Below are positions 20,024 to 30,186 of a DNA stretch of 64,000 nt, in pieces. The stretch is taken from NCBI GenBank assembly GCA_023053685.1, contig JALIGW010000010.1, forward strand, positions 12,880,919 to 12,944,918, read 5' to 3'. The DNA is from Diadophis punctatus similis (taxonomy: Eukaryota; Chordata; Lepidosauria; Squamata; Dipsadidae). The notes beneath the pieces are model-generated. The model made no database searches, was not told the DNA's origin, and saw nothing but the letters and a program-made list of their open reading frames with translations. The first letter of the stretch is position 1, and each line of letters opens with the position of its first letter. A program made the translations under genes and the position numbers.

Positions 20024-21487
20024 GTGGAGTCTCAACCAGGACCTATTCCGGGAGCTCACGAGCAGGTTCGGCCGTCCGATGATCGACCTCTTCGCCACCC
20101 CGACGAACGCGAAGCTTCCGTGGTACCTTTGTCGCTACCGAGCTTACGGAGCAGAAGGCGTGGATGCCCTCCGGTGCCCTTGGCCCAAGGGGCTCCTCTA
20201 CGCCTTCCCTCCTCTCCCGTTGATTCCTCGAGTCATCCGCAGGATCTTGGACGAGGGTGTGGAGGTGATCCTTCTGGCGCCCCATTGGCCGCGGCGCCCA
20301 TGGTTTGCGGACCTGAAATCGCTATCCAGCGCCCCGCCCTGGTGAATCCCTCCGACAGAGTCGTCGCTCTCCCAGGGGTCAGTGCGGCATCCAGATCCAC
20401 GCTGGTACCAACTGACCGCCTGGCGCTTGAGCGGCGCACCCTGCAACACCGAGGGGTCCCGGAGAACATAATACAAACGCTGCTGTTCTCTCGCAGGGCC
20501 TCTATGACACGAATTTATGCCTCCACTTGGAGGACCTTCTGCGACTGGTGCTCGCGCACCTTCGTGTCACCCGTAGACCTATCAATTGTCAACATCTTAC
20601 AGTTCATGCAAGCCGGCCTGGACAGGGAGCTTGCACCCAATACATTGCGCCGCCAGTTGGCAGCGCTGTCAACAGTCCTATCGTGCCCGACGGTCGAGCA
20701 ACTCTCGGCCCATCCTCTCGTACGGAGGTTTCTCAAGGCGGTTTCTAATATCTCCCCACCAGTGGTGCACCGATATCCAACTTGGGACTTACAGACGGTT
20801 CTCCAGTCACTTACTGCAGCTCCGTATGAGCCCTTGACCTCCGTGCCTCTCCGGCTGCTCACCTTGAAAGTCGCCTTTCTGGTGGCTATCACATCAGCAC
20901 GTCAAATTTCCGAGCTGGCCGCTCTCTCCGTCCGTCCGGATCTTTGTATCGTCTACCCGGACAGAATCGTCCTCAGACTGGACCCGGGGTTTTCTCCTAA
21001 AGTCAACACGTACTTCCATAGGGCACAGGAGTTGATCCTCCCTTCCTTTGAGGACACACCGTCGGCAGACCAACAGGGCAGGTCACTCGATGTACGACGA
21101 GCCATTGAGGTGTACGTGTCTCGTACGTCCTCCTTCCGACGATCCGAGGCGCTTTTCGTAGGCTTCCACCCCATGTCAATGGGCAAGAAGGCCTCATCCG
21201 TGGTAATCGGCCGCTGGATTCGAGCGGTCATTGCATTCGCCTACGATCGGCTGGAGCTACCACGACCGCCGAGACTGACGGCACATTCCACACGTAGTGC
21301 GGCCACTACTGCAGCTTGGGCTACCAATGCGTCCATTGAGGAAGTATGCCGTGCAGCGACTTGGTCTTCCCCTTTGCCGTTTGTCCGACACTACAAGTTG
21401 GACGCCTATGCGGCTAGAGACGCGGCATTTGGCCGACGAGTTTTACAAGCTGTCGTGGCCGATCTGTGGTTGGCCGGTTTGCCTTAA
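20024..21487 (+). CDS. DIRS-A tyrosine recombinase
   Basis: This integrase of the lambda-recombinase type would join the circular cDNA to the chromosome. The frame is open for 487 codons. The first ~125 overlap the methyltransferase-like region in another frame, so translation probably starts later, e.g. Met 20504 (MTRIYASTWRTFCDW). An N-terminal core-binding part (YASTWRTFCDWC, APNTLRRQLAAL) precedes the catalytic domain with Arg in SARQISELAAL, His-x-x-Arg in AHSTRSAAT and the nucleophile Tyr in FVRHYKLDAY. All key residues are present and uninterrupted, unlike the RT frame. Confidence 0.9.
   Translation: MESQPGPIPGAHEQVRPSDDRPLRHPDEREASVVPLSLPSLRSRRRGCPPVPLAQGAPLRLPSSPVDSSSHPQDLGRGCGGDPSGAPLAAAPMVCGPEIAIQRPALVNPSDRVVALPGVSAASRSTLVPTDRLALERRTLQHRGVPENIIQTLLFSRRASMTRIYASTWRTFCDWCSRTFVSPVDLSIVNILQFMQAGLDRELAPNTLRRQLAALSTVLSCPTVEQLSAHPLVRRFLKAVSNISPPVVHRYPTWDLQTVLQSLTAAPYEPLTSVPLRLLTLKVAFLVAITSARQISELAALSVRPDLCIVYPDRIVLRLDPGFSPKVNTYFHRAQELILPSFEDTPSADQQGRSLDVRRAIEVYVSRTSSFRRSEALFVGFHPMSMGKKASSVVIGRWIRAVIAFAYDRLELPRPPRLTAHSTRSAATTAAWATNASIEEVCRAATWSSPLPFVRHYKLDAYAARDAAFGRRVLQAVVADLWLAGLP
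20030..20345 (+). pseudogene. DIRS-A methyltransferase-like domain
   Basis: Downstream of RNase H the frame reads LFRELTSRFGRPMIDLFATP and then APHWPRRPWF, the region of DIRS polyproteins described as resembling DNA N6-adenine methyltransferases. It is continuous with the RT frame except for the TGA at 19992 and ends at a TGA at 20343-20345. The tyrosine recombinase frame overlaps it. The methyltransferase assignment is family knowledge; catalytic residues were not verified. Confidence 0.55.
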
Positions 21488-21520
21488 TTCCCTCCCAATG
21501 GGATTACTCCTTTGGCATGT

Positions 21521-21613
21521 CCCAATCATGGAGGCTAGCTCTGCCCACTATGGAGAATGGGGCGTTGTTCCTACCTGAACGCCCCTTCTTGTAGGGCGGA
21601 GCTAGCCTCCAAG
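21521..21613. repeat. DIRS-A internal complementary region
   Basis: The first half (to about 21555) is complementary to the left outer end of the element; the second half, from GGGGCGTTGTTCCTACCTGA, is complementary to the right outer end. The two meet near 21556. This fused copy of both ends is the template needed to circularise DIRS cDNA. Confidence 0.9.
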
Positions 21614-21718
21614 TCCCGCCCTTGTTTTGCGGTTTATATTACTACGTTAAGTACCTGCTGATTAATAAAGCTCGTTGGGGAATTGACACATTGGGTCTGA
21701 CTTCGTCCTTCGTCTCAA

Positions 21719-21856
21719 GAGGGGGTGCACATGAGGAGCACAATTTTTATAGAGTCAGACTCAGTCCTGATTGGCTGATGTATTGTATCATCCCAATCTT
21801 GGAGGCTAGCTCTGCCCTACGAGAAGGGGCGTTCAGGTAGGAACAACGCCCCGTTT
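21719..21856. repeat. DIRS-A right inverted terminal repeat and outer end
   Basis: Positions 21719-21823 pair with the left repeat. The outermost ~33 bp (GGGCGTTCAGGTAGGAACAA region) are absent from the left repeat but are found, complemented, in the internal region. Confidence 0.9.
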
Positions 21857-24137
21857 TCACCCATGTGAGCGCTGAGGCCTGGTAATATAGCTCCCAATCC
21901 AGTAGTCCAAACTCCCCCCCCCTATTTTTTGTGTCTTGTAACATTTTCAGTTTGATTCTTGTTTTTTTGCTTTGCCAGATAAACTTTAAAATCAATTTGT
22001 TTAAATCCTCAAAAAACATTTTTCCTAGGTTTATCAGAATTACTTGAAATAAAAATAGCAATTTCAGTAGAATGTTCATTTTTGTTGTGGCTATCCTTCC
22101 GATCGAGGACAACTGTAGATTTCTCCATTTTTCCAAGTCTGTCTTTATTTGTTGTATTAATTTAATGTAGTTGTCTTCTTTTATGGTTGTACATCTCGCT
22201 GTTAGTCAAATTCCCAAATATTTAACTTTTTTAGTTATTTGCATGTCCATTTTTTCCGTCAGTTCATTTTTCTGTTTATTTGTGAGATTCTTCGTCAACA
22301 TCTTAGTCTTTTCCTTGTTTATTTTTAGTCCTGCCACCTCCCCAAACTCTTCTATTCTTTTTATTAGTTTGGGTCCTGTTTCTAGGGGTTCCTCCAAAAT
22401 AAATACTAAGTCGTCTGCAAATGCTTGTACTTTGTACTTTTCTTTTTTTATTTCCAAACCTTTTATTTCTAGATCTTGTTTGATCTTTCTGAGCAAGACT
22501 TCCAAAGTTAATATTAATAATAAAGGAGATAATGGACATCCTTGTCTTGTGCCCTTGCTTATGTTAAAGTTTTCTGTTATATCCCCATTTACTATTACTT
22601 TCACCATATGTTTGGAATATATTGCTTGCATCATATTTACGAAGTTTTTGCCAAAGTCCATACATTTTAATTGTAGTATCATAAATTGCCAGTTCATATT
22701 ATCAAAGGCTTTTTGCGCATCCAAGAAAATCAACGCTGGCTGTTCTTTAGAATGAGCTTCATAATATTCCAATGTGTTCACAATAATCCTCATATTATTT
22801 TTCAGTTGTCTTTTAGGTAGGAAACCATTCTGATCAGGGTGAATAAATTCGTTTAGAAATCTTTTTAATCTCTCTGAAATTATAGAGGCATATATTTTAT
22901 TACATTTAATAATGATATTGGTCTGTAGTTTTTATTGGTTGAGGATCTGAATCTTCCTTTGATATTAAGGTAATGTATGCTTCTGTCCATGTCCTGGGGA
23001 GCTTGGCCTGAAAAATTCCTGGATTATTATTATTTTTATCTTCATTCTGGTGGTGTATATCATTTTCTTCTCTTTCTCTTTCTCTTTTTTCAACTTGTAT
23101 GCTAGCCATCTACCTGGCTTATTTGCATTTTCAAAGAAGTTTTGTTTCACAATTTTAATTTTTTGTTCCATTTCGTTTTGTATTATTAGATTTAGTTTGT
23201 ATTTATTAGTTCAATTTTCTCTTTTATCTTATTTTTTGCGGATCATTCTGCAATTCTATTTCCAGTTTTTTAAGTTCTTCTTTTAGTACATTTTGCTGTT
23301 GTTTCTTTTTCTTACTTTTTCTTGCTATATATGTTATCGCTAATATTCGCATGTATGCTTTTGCTGTGTCCCAAACAGTTTTGCGGTGATGTTTCTTCTT
23401 TTCTATTTTCTTTAAAGAAGAATTCCATTTCTTTTTCCATCATTTGTGTGAACTCCTTATCTTTTAGAATAGTTTGGTTCAGTGTCCATCTCGGTTTCTT
23501 CCTTTGTTCCTTCCATGTAATCTTTAATGGATTGTGGTCAGCCCATATATTCTATATCTACCTCCTGGATGGTAGATGACACCCACACCATATCTATTCT
23601 TGACCATGATTGATGTCTATTCGAATAGAATGTATATTGGTTTGTCCTTGGGTTTAACTCTCCATATATCCTGTAAGCCTATTTTTTGTGACATTTCAAA
23701 AAAGGATTTTGGGAGTGTCCTTATTTTTTTAAACTTTTTTTTACTGCTTTTGTAATCTGTTTTGGCGTCTGCAATTGCATTGAAATCCCCTATCATACAT
23801 ATGTTTTCATAGTCCATTTCAGTTATCTTTTTCTGGAGTCTTTTATAAAATCTTCCTGCTTATTGTTTGGAGCATATATTGCAATCAAAAGAATCTGTTT
23901 ATGGTTTATTACCACCTCAACCATTAATATTCTCCCTTCTTCATCTGCATATACTTGTTTGGCTTTTAATGGTTCTCTAACATATAATGCCACTCCTCTT
24001 TTCTTTTGATGTGCTAATGCCGAGTATAATTTCCCAATTTTGGGGTATTCTAATAGGTTGCCAAATTGTTTTTTAATATGCACTTCTTGCAGACAAATTA
24101 GGTCCAATTTTAATCTTTGTAGTTTTGTGAAGGTTTT
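21857..24137 (-). pseudogene. L1 ORF2: endonuclease and reverse transcriptase block
   Basis: On the minus strand the block starts inside the endonuclease at KTFTKLQRLKLDLICLQE (24137), continues through GVALYVREPLKA, IAIYAPNN, MIGDFNAI and ADHNPL (~23540), and then the linker (FFENANKPGRWLAYKL, ~23140). RT follows: FLDAQKAFDN, GTRQGCPLSPLL, AFADDLVF with catalytic FADD near 22420, and LKMLQDTKNRGG. It ends at ALTWVK by the DIRS-A junction. Several stops and shifts (22800-23000, 22140-22205) break it. The upstream end is cut by DIRS-B, whose removal joins it to INGLNSPMKRK at 32013-32060. Confidence 0.9.
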
Positions 24138-24270
24138 TTTCTCCTGTGCGCTGCTTGGAGAGTCCAAGCATGGGAGATTAACTTCTGTCATTGCTAAGGG
24201 ATTGAGTTAAAAATAGACGTGGTCACGCCTCTTCTGTTCCACCGGCTCCGATCTGGGTCAGTTCTTTTAA
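24138..24270. repeat. DIRS-B left inverted terminal repeat
   Basis: CTGCTTGGAGAGTCCAAGCA is followed by ~110 bp complementary to the right repeat (31860-32012) with few mismatches. Confidence 0.85.
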
Positions 24271-24599
24271 CTCAGTTGAAATAAAGGGACATATAATTTT
24301 CTTCTCCTCAGTTCCTTAACAACAGACAAAAGTGCTTGGACTCTCATTTTAGATAACAAGGGTGAGAGATAAAGAGAGCAGTCAGAGTCCCTACCCTGAG
24401 GGCTATACTCCGCATTTATACTCAGCTGTGAGGTGCTGGGAGCGGATTGCTTCCCTGCTGTTTTCACTAGCGGAGGTGACGAGAGGGCCAGTCAAGCGAC
24501 ATTGTGAATGCTAGATTCGGAGTCCCTGCCCTCTGTGGGCTATACTCCCTGCTTGGATAAGCCAGCCGAAGTCCCTGCCCTCAGGGGTAATACTCTTAA
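24271..24599. other. DIRS-B 5' leader
   Basis: No ORF. A motif of the type GAGTCCCTGCCCTC(A/T)G followed by GGCTATACTCC recurs three times (near 24388, 24520 and 24570), a degenerate tandem repeat in the leader. Confidence 0.5.
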
Positions 24600-24735
24600 T
24601 GTCAGGGTTCCAAATAGCATCCAAAACTAAATCAGAGTCCGAGGCAAAGCATTCCTCAAAGTTCCAATTTATTAGCAGAGCCATGTTGGCACATCTGTGA
24701 GAAACCCGAATCTAAGCTACGAGGGTTTCTACACT
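24600..24735 (-). mobile_element. Gypsy-1 partial 3' LTR
   Basis: Its outer ~110 bp align with Gypsy-2 48191-48300 (both contain CAGGGTTC, TTTATTAG, CATGT(T/C)GGCAC in the same order). The inner LTR limit is not clear because of the adjacent deletion. Confidence 0.55.
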
Positions 24736-24742
24736 GGAGCAA

Positions 24743-25681
24743 TCAGTGCTTTTCTGCTTGCTTCTTATAGGCTTCCGCCACTTCAGTTAGTGTTTTCTTG
24801 GTCTCTTCCCATCCTTTTTTCAATTTTTCCATCCACTCCACCATGGACATTGAAGTGGGAGCTTCTGTAGGTAGTTCCGGCATAGGGACAAACTCCTGGC
24901 CGCTGATCTGAAAAGGCGTTAGTCCGGTGCTGCTGTGGACAGCGTTGTTATACGCTACTTCCGCAAAAGACAGCAGCTCCGCCCAATTGTCCTGTTGGTA
25001 ATCTACATAACAACAGAGGTATTGTTCCACCATTGCGTTCGCACATTCCGCTGCTCCATTTGTACCCAGATGAAAAGCCGAGCTGAGCCCTTGTGTGTAT
25101 CCAATCGAGCGTAGGAATTCTCTCCAGAATTTGTACTCTACACCTCGGTCTGAGATGACCCTTTTGGGGACTCCATGTAAGCGGTAGATGTGCTTGAGGA
25201 ACAATTTCACCAGGTGTCTGGCTGACGGTAATCTGGAGTAGGCAACGAAATGGGCTTGCTTGAAAAACAGATTGATCACTGTCCAGATCACGGTATTTCC
25301 TTTGCTATCTGGGAGTTCCACTATGAAATCCATTGCTATCTCTTCCCAGGGCTTACTGGGGCTGGCCACTTGCTGCAACAGTCCAGGCAGTTTTCTTGGC
25401 CGGTGTTTTCTGGTGGCGCAAGTGGCGCAGCTTTTCACGTAGTCCTCCACCTCGGTTCTCATCTTCAGCCACCAAAATTGCCTTCGTGTTAGGTGGAGGG
25501 TTTTTAGGAACCCAAAATGCCCTCCCAATCTGGAGTCGTGGCTTCGCTGGAGCACTTCCAATCTGAGGCTGGCAGGCACGTATAGTTTGAACCCCTTCAA
25601 GGCCAAGCCTTCCCTCATGGTTAGGATCTCCTTGTTGTCATTGAGCCAGGGGTCACTAGGCAGGGCTGCCTTCAATTTCAT
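24743..25681 (-). pseudogene. Gypsy-1 integrase
   Basis: The frame is open for 312 codons. A zinc-binding HHCC part (HDSRLGGHFG then CATCATRKH) is at residues ~48-90. The catalytic core has Asp in AMDFIVELPDSKG, Asp in ISDRGVEYKF and Glu in GAAECANAMVE, the DD35E triad, so the catalytic residues survive. It ends with a stop after EAYKKQAEKH, where Gypsy-2 continues into its C-terminal and chromodomain parts, so this copy is truncated there. The 5' side is separated from RNase H by the MITE at 25919-26456. Confidence 0.85.
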
Positions 25682-25910
25682 GGTCCACTTTTTCTGGCTC
25701 CGTGTGGTTGGTCGCCTGGCTTGTCCTCTGGTGAGAACAGGCTGCTAGTTTCCCCCTTGAGGGGGATGTGCCTGCTGACTCCACTGGCAAGGGGGGGAAT
25801 AACCAAGTGAAATTCTTCTTCTCTTTGGCTGTCATATTGTGGCTTCCTGGATAGAGCATCAGCCAGTAAATTCTTCCCCGCAGGAATGTGTTTCAGTTTG
25901 AATTTGAATC

Positions 25911-26464
25911 GCCTAAAGCCGTGGTGGCGAACCTATGGCACGCGTGCCACAGGTGGCACACGGAGCCATAGAAGCCGGCACGCGAGGGTTGCCCACCGGC
26001 AAACCGGAAGTGCGAAAAAAACACACTTCCGGTTTTCCAGTGTGCTGTTTTTTGCACTCTGGAGGGTTCAGGGAAGCTCCCTGAAGCTCCGGAATGCAAA
26101 AAACTACAAAACAGACAAAACGGAAGTGCACTTTTCCGCACTTCCGGTTTCTCCGTTTTGTAGTTTTTTGCATTCCGGAGCTTCAGGGAGCTTCCCTGAA
26201 CCCTCCGGAGTGCAAAAAACAGCATACCGGCAAACTGGAAGTGCGTTTTTTTCGCACTTCCGGTTTGCCGGTTTCGTCGTCCCAGGCTCCGGTAAGGCCT
26301 TTGCGCGGGGGTGGGAGGGTGTGCGCATGCGCAGGGGGCAGCATGGGGGGTGTTGTGCGCATGCGTGGGGGGGAGGGAATGGGTGTGGGCATGCGAGCGC
26401 GCGCGAGCTCGCCCCCCCTTTTTGGCACGCGAGCCTAAAAAGGTTCGCCACCACTGGCCTAAAG
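25911..26464. mobile_element. hAT MITE with giant hairpin, in Gypsy-1 pol
   Basis: Element 25919-26456 (538 bp) lies between perfect 8-bp duplications GCCTAAAG (25911-25918 and 26457-26464). The ends are CCGTGGTGGCGAACCTATGG and AAGGTTCGCCACCACTG. The interior (about 25998-26270) is a hairpin with arms over 100 bp centred near 26132. The right third is CpG-rich, with TGCGCATGCGCA at 26322-26333. The same terminus appears at 63973. Removing it makes RNase H to integrase continuous. Confidence 0.95.
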
Positions 26465-26472
26465 TATTGTGC

Positions 26473-26844
26473 CTAGCGTACTTGCTTGGGTGAGAGCTTC
26501 CTGGGGGTTTTCAGGGCCTCGAGGTTTTTATGGTCTGTCCACACCTCGAATGGTACCTTGCCCCCTTCTAGGAATTGTCTCCAAGTAAGCAGTGCCCAAT
26601 GAACGGCATAGGCTTCTTTCTCCCAAATGGCCCATCTCCTCTCGGTTGCTCTGAGCTTTTTTAAAACATAAGCACACGGCAGAAGTTGGCCTTTCTCATC
26701 TTTCTGTAACAGCACCGCTGCCACGGCTACATCACTGGCGTCCGACTGGATTATGAACTGTCGTTCTGGGTCAGGGTGCTGTAAGATTGGTTCTTGGGCA
26801 AAGAGCCGCTTCAGTTTTTCGAATGCTTTTTGGCATTCCATCAT
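26473..26844 (-). pseudogene. Gypsy-1 RNase H
   Basis: The 123-codon frame has QSDASDVAVAAVLLQ, EKEAYAVHWALLTWRQFLEG and WTDHKNLEAL, matching Ty3/Gypsy RNase H motifs. It follows RT on the same strand after a frame change near 26850 and continues past its end toward the MITE. Confidence 0.85.
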
Positions 26845-26856
26845 CCAGCCAATCAG

Positions 26857-27755
26857 CTAGTTGGGCTTTGGCTTGGTGGGTGATGGGCCAGTCTTTAGCA
26901 GTTCTGTCAGTGGCAATGCCACCTCGGTGAATGCTGGGATAAACTGCCGGTAGAAGTTCACGAAGCCCAAAAAGCTTTGGAGTTGTTTGCGAGTGTGTGG
27001 GGGCTGCCAATCAAGCACTGCTTTCACTTTCCCTGGGTCCATCTCTATCCCGTCCTTGGAGATGCGGTACCCTAAGTAGTCTAGGGAGGTTTTGTGGAAT
27101 TTGCATTTGGAGAGTTTTGCGTATAGCTTGGCGGCTAGAAGTTTTTCCAAGACTTGTTGCACTAACTTCACATGCTCCTCTAGTGTTTCACTAAAAATGA
27201 GAATGTCATCCAAATAAACGAGTACCCCTTTGTACAAATGGGGATGGAGCACCTCGTTAATGTACTGCATGAAGACTGTGGGGGCTCCTTGCAGCCCAAA
27301 GGGCATAACTTTGAATTGGAAGCTCCCCAGTGGGCAGTTGAAAGCAGTCTTCCATTCATCCCCCTCCCTAATTCGTATTCAATAGTAAGCTTCTCTCAAG
27401 TCTAGCTTGGTGAAGATCTTGCCTTTAGACAAGTGGTTCATCAAGTCTTTCATCAGAGGGAGTGGGTAGGTGTTTTGCACACATACTGCATTGATCCCAT
27501 GGAAATCAATGCACAATCTGACCCCCCCGTCTTCTCCTTCGACTTTGCCGGTTGGATGAACCCACGTTTCAGATTGGCATCTATGCATCTTCTCAGCTCT
27601 CCCAGTTCCTTTGGGGACATGGAGTACATTTTTGGCTTTGGGAGCGTGGCTCCCGGTTCAAATTCCATTGCGCAGTCTGTGGGCCTGTGAGGGGGGAGAT
27701 AGTTGCAGTCTTCCTCACTAAACACTCCCTCTAGGTCTCGGTATTCTGCCGGCAC
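26857..27755 (-). pseudogene. Gypsy-1 reverse transcriptase
   Basis: Frames in order: FSEEDCNYLPPHRPTDCAME (start of RT), RLCIDFHGINAVCVQNTYPL, FTKLDLREAYY, then MPFGLQGAPTVFMQYINE and the catalytic VYLDDILIFSE near 27210. The tail GFVNFYRQFIPAF leads to the connection domain. A frameshift near 27540-27590 and a stop at 27379 (after LREAYY) inactivate it. Confidence 0.85.
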
Positions 27756-27923
27756 CAGCTGGGAGCCTGGGGAAGTGGTTTCCTGTGCGGGGGCTGCCAG
27801 CTGGGGACGATCTTCACCCAGGGGTGCTGTCCTTCCCTGGTGGCTATGGGGTTTTGAGGGGGGTGTAGGCCCAATGTGCAGGGTTAGCTTCCGGTACCCA
27901 CCCTCCCATGTTATGGTGGATGT

Positions 27924-28262
27924 CTACTTGTCTAGCCATGCGAGCCCCAGAATGGTAGCTTCCGACATTTTCCGGGCAACTATGAAGCGGACACGTTCGT
28001 GGTGGCGTCCCAGTTGCAATTCCACCAATTCCGTGAGGAGAGTGGCAGGGGCTCCCCCAATTAGCGTCCCGTCCACTTGTTGGAAGCGGATGGGGTTTGC
28101 TAGGGGCCTGGTGCTGATCCCTAGCTTTTCTACTATTGCCTTACTGATTAGACATCTCGAGCAGCCCGTGTCTATCATCGCATCTACGTCTCCCTCCTTC
28201 CCTGTCTCTGGCACTGTGATTTTTGCTTTTAAGAGGAAAGGGCGAATGGCTTCACTCACCAT
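27924..28262 (-). pseudogene. Gypsy-1 protease
   Basis: Retropepsin domain with the catalytic triad in AMIDTGCSRCLIS and the second motif ATILGLAWLDK. It lies between gag and RT as usual. The frame is open for 112 codons. Confidence 0.8.
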
Positions 28263-28439
28263 TGGGTCGTCTTCGCCACTGCCTCCCTCATCCCATCGGG
28301 GAGGTGATTCCTCTGCCTATGATGTCTTGGCGTCATCAGAGGGGCGAAAGGGTTCCCCCGCTTGCATGGCCAAGCATCCCAGTTCTGACGGTTTCACGGA
28401 CTTCTTTCTGGGACCCGGAGGTGGCCTCGCCCTCGGTAG

Positions 28440-30094
28440 CATGAGGGGGGGCCAGTGCCAGGTACTCGGTAACTCGGTGGCCGGCCTGGCCACACCTATA
28501 GCACTAAACGCCCCTGGTTAATTCAGGGCTTGGGGCCACTGGTTTTCTCACGGGGATTCGATGCCCCAAAGGTCTTCTAACTGGCTGGTCCGCAGGAGAT
28601 TTTTTCCAGTTTCAAATCACCTGATCCAGAGCGATGGCAGTGGCATACCCCTCTTGGACCCCACCTGGGACCCCTCTAATTTAACATGCCTCCTTTAGCT
28701 CGGGATCCAGGGCGTTCTGGAACGTGTGCACCAAGAGCCGCTCGGGCCAATATCACACCTTCCCAGCTGCTCTTCTGAATTCCCACACTAATTCTTTCAC
28801 TGGGCGGCCCGCTTGCTTCAACCTCTGGATCTGTTCTTCGGCTTCCACTTGTTGGGCCACATCGTGGAACCGAACCCTCATTAGTTGGACGAACTCGTTC
28901 GCATCGTCTCGCTCGGGGGCCGCTTCATCATGGAGTTCCACCACCCACTCCACTGCTTCCCCCTCGTTCATTCCCTCGGTTATCTTGTCAATCAGCTGTC
29001 TGTCTGACTGGAACTGTGCCCCATATTCATCAATGTATGCCCACACTTGGTGGAGGAAATAGGGCAGCTTCTGGGGGCTCCCATCAAACGTGGCCCGGAA
29101 CCGAGGGGGTGGCTCTTGGGCCCACGGGGCGGCAACTGGCACGTGGGCGACTGGCAGAGCAACGGCTTGCTACGGGGCCCCTCCAACTTGCCCCCCTCTG
29201 GCGGCAGCAGTTGGCCTGTTCCCGGTGCGCCCCCATCTGTGGGGAGAGGCCCCTGCGCTTGCGGTGGGAGCTGCGTGACCGGAACTGGCATCGCGGGGAG
29301 CTGCTGTGCCACTCCAAGCGCCGGTGCAAGGTTGGGTTGCAGCGGTGACCCCGGCATCCATTGGCATTGCGCCCATCCCACTCCGGGGAAGAAAGCCCAT
29401 CTAGGCGAGGCTTGGCCTGGCATCGCCAGGCCGAGGTTTGGCGGCGGGGCTGGAGTTGGCAGTCTCCAAGCCCCTTCCTGGATGGGTAGTGGGCTCCCTA
29501 ACCCGGTTTGGGGGGTCATCTGCGGTTGGGGCTGAAGGGTGGTCCACGTAGGCTTCGGCCCCCCAGAGAGGTCCCCTGGGGTCTTGCTTGCCGCGGTGTG
29601 GAAAGAGGCGGTGTCCCCATTCAATTGGGGCCCCAGGCGCTTCCTTGGATAAGAGAACGTGGGTTGGGCCAGGTTCCATCTAGTGGCTTTGGGTCCCGAA
29701 TGGGGATTTGTCCAACTTACAGTTAGGCGTCCGAACTAGTCGTGGATATCCATCAGCGATTGACTGTGTGACAGTGGCTGGGATCCCTCACCTTCGGAGC
29801 AACCGGTGAGCGTGATCTTCTGTTGCCTCCACTCCAGGGCCGAGGCTAACCCTGTGCCCAGGTGAGGCTCCCACGCTTGCTGGGGGGGAGGACTCAGCCC
29901 CCCAACTGCACCTTGAGAGCTCTGCTCTGGCTGAGAGAGGGGCTCAGGGGCCAGCTGTTTGCGCCGAGCTGGCGGTCTCTCTCCGCGGCCTCCATGGCAG
30001 CCACAAACCCTGGGGAAGAAGAGTAGAGGAATCTGGTGGCCCCAATCGGCTCGCCCTCTACCTGCTCCTCGGCAGCTTGTTTCTTCTCCTCCAT
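28440..30094 (-). pseudogene. Gypsy-1 gag
   Basis: Met 30094 opens an N-terminal acidic coil (MEEKKQAAEEQVEGEP). A Pro/Gln/Gly-rich stretch in shifting frames (29894-29000) follows. The capsid domain at 28753-29142 (FDGSPQKLPYFLHQV, VRFHDVAQQVEAEEQIQRLK) is the retrotransposon gag family. A zinc-knuckle start CYRCGQAGH at about 28480-28510 ends with Tyr in place of the last Cys. It has several frameshifts. Confidence 0.75.
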
Positions 30095-30186
30095 CTTCCC
30101 TGAGTCTTTACACTGCCCGTTGCCGGGTCAGTGCTGGGGCTCAGGACCCCGGACAGCACTTCGAGGTTTGGGGTACCTGGATGAGT

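Larger units (their letters stand above)
15751..21856 (+). mobile_element. DIRS retrotransposon, structurally complete (DIRS-A)
   Basis: DIRS elements replicate through a circular intermediate integrated by a tyrosine recombinase. All hallmarks are here: inverted terminal repeats (15757-15861 against 21719-21823), an internal complementary region (21521-21613) complementary to both outer ends, a gag-like ORF, RT/RNase H, a post-RNase H methyltransferase-like domain and a tyrosine recombinase. It is inserted in L1 ORF2 with T-rich junctions and no usual duplication. A leader of about 1 kb (15862-16913) precedes the first ORF. Outer limits are good to a few bases. Confidence 0.9.
24600..30180 (-). 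mobile_element. Gypsy chromovirus-type retrotransposon inside DIRS-B (Gypsy-1)
   Basis: A minus-strand Gypsy with gag, protease, RT, RNase H and integrase in order. A partial 3' LTR begins at 24600 (TGTCAGGGTTCC read on plus) and resembles 48191 onward of Gypsy-2. The integrase C-terminus and any chromodomain have been deleted next to it. No 5' LTR is visible between the gag start (30094) and DIRS sequence at about 30187, so the 5' end was lost, perhaps together with the missing part of DIRS-B. Many stops and shifts. Confidence 0.8.

Noticed and set aside
22171..22755. 194-codon plus-strand ORF rich in Phe, Ile and Ser
   Set aside because: Antisense of the L1 reverse transcriptase; no independent motif.
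25886..26476. 196-codon plus ORF and 110-116-codon minus ORFs
   Set aside because: They lie over the hairpin arms of a hAT MITE and translate the palindrome in both directions.
27703..28521. 272-codon plus-strand ORF
   Set aside because: Shadow of Gypsy-1 protease and gag on the minus strand, which has the conserved motifs.
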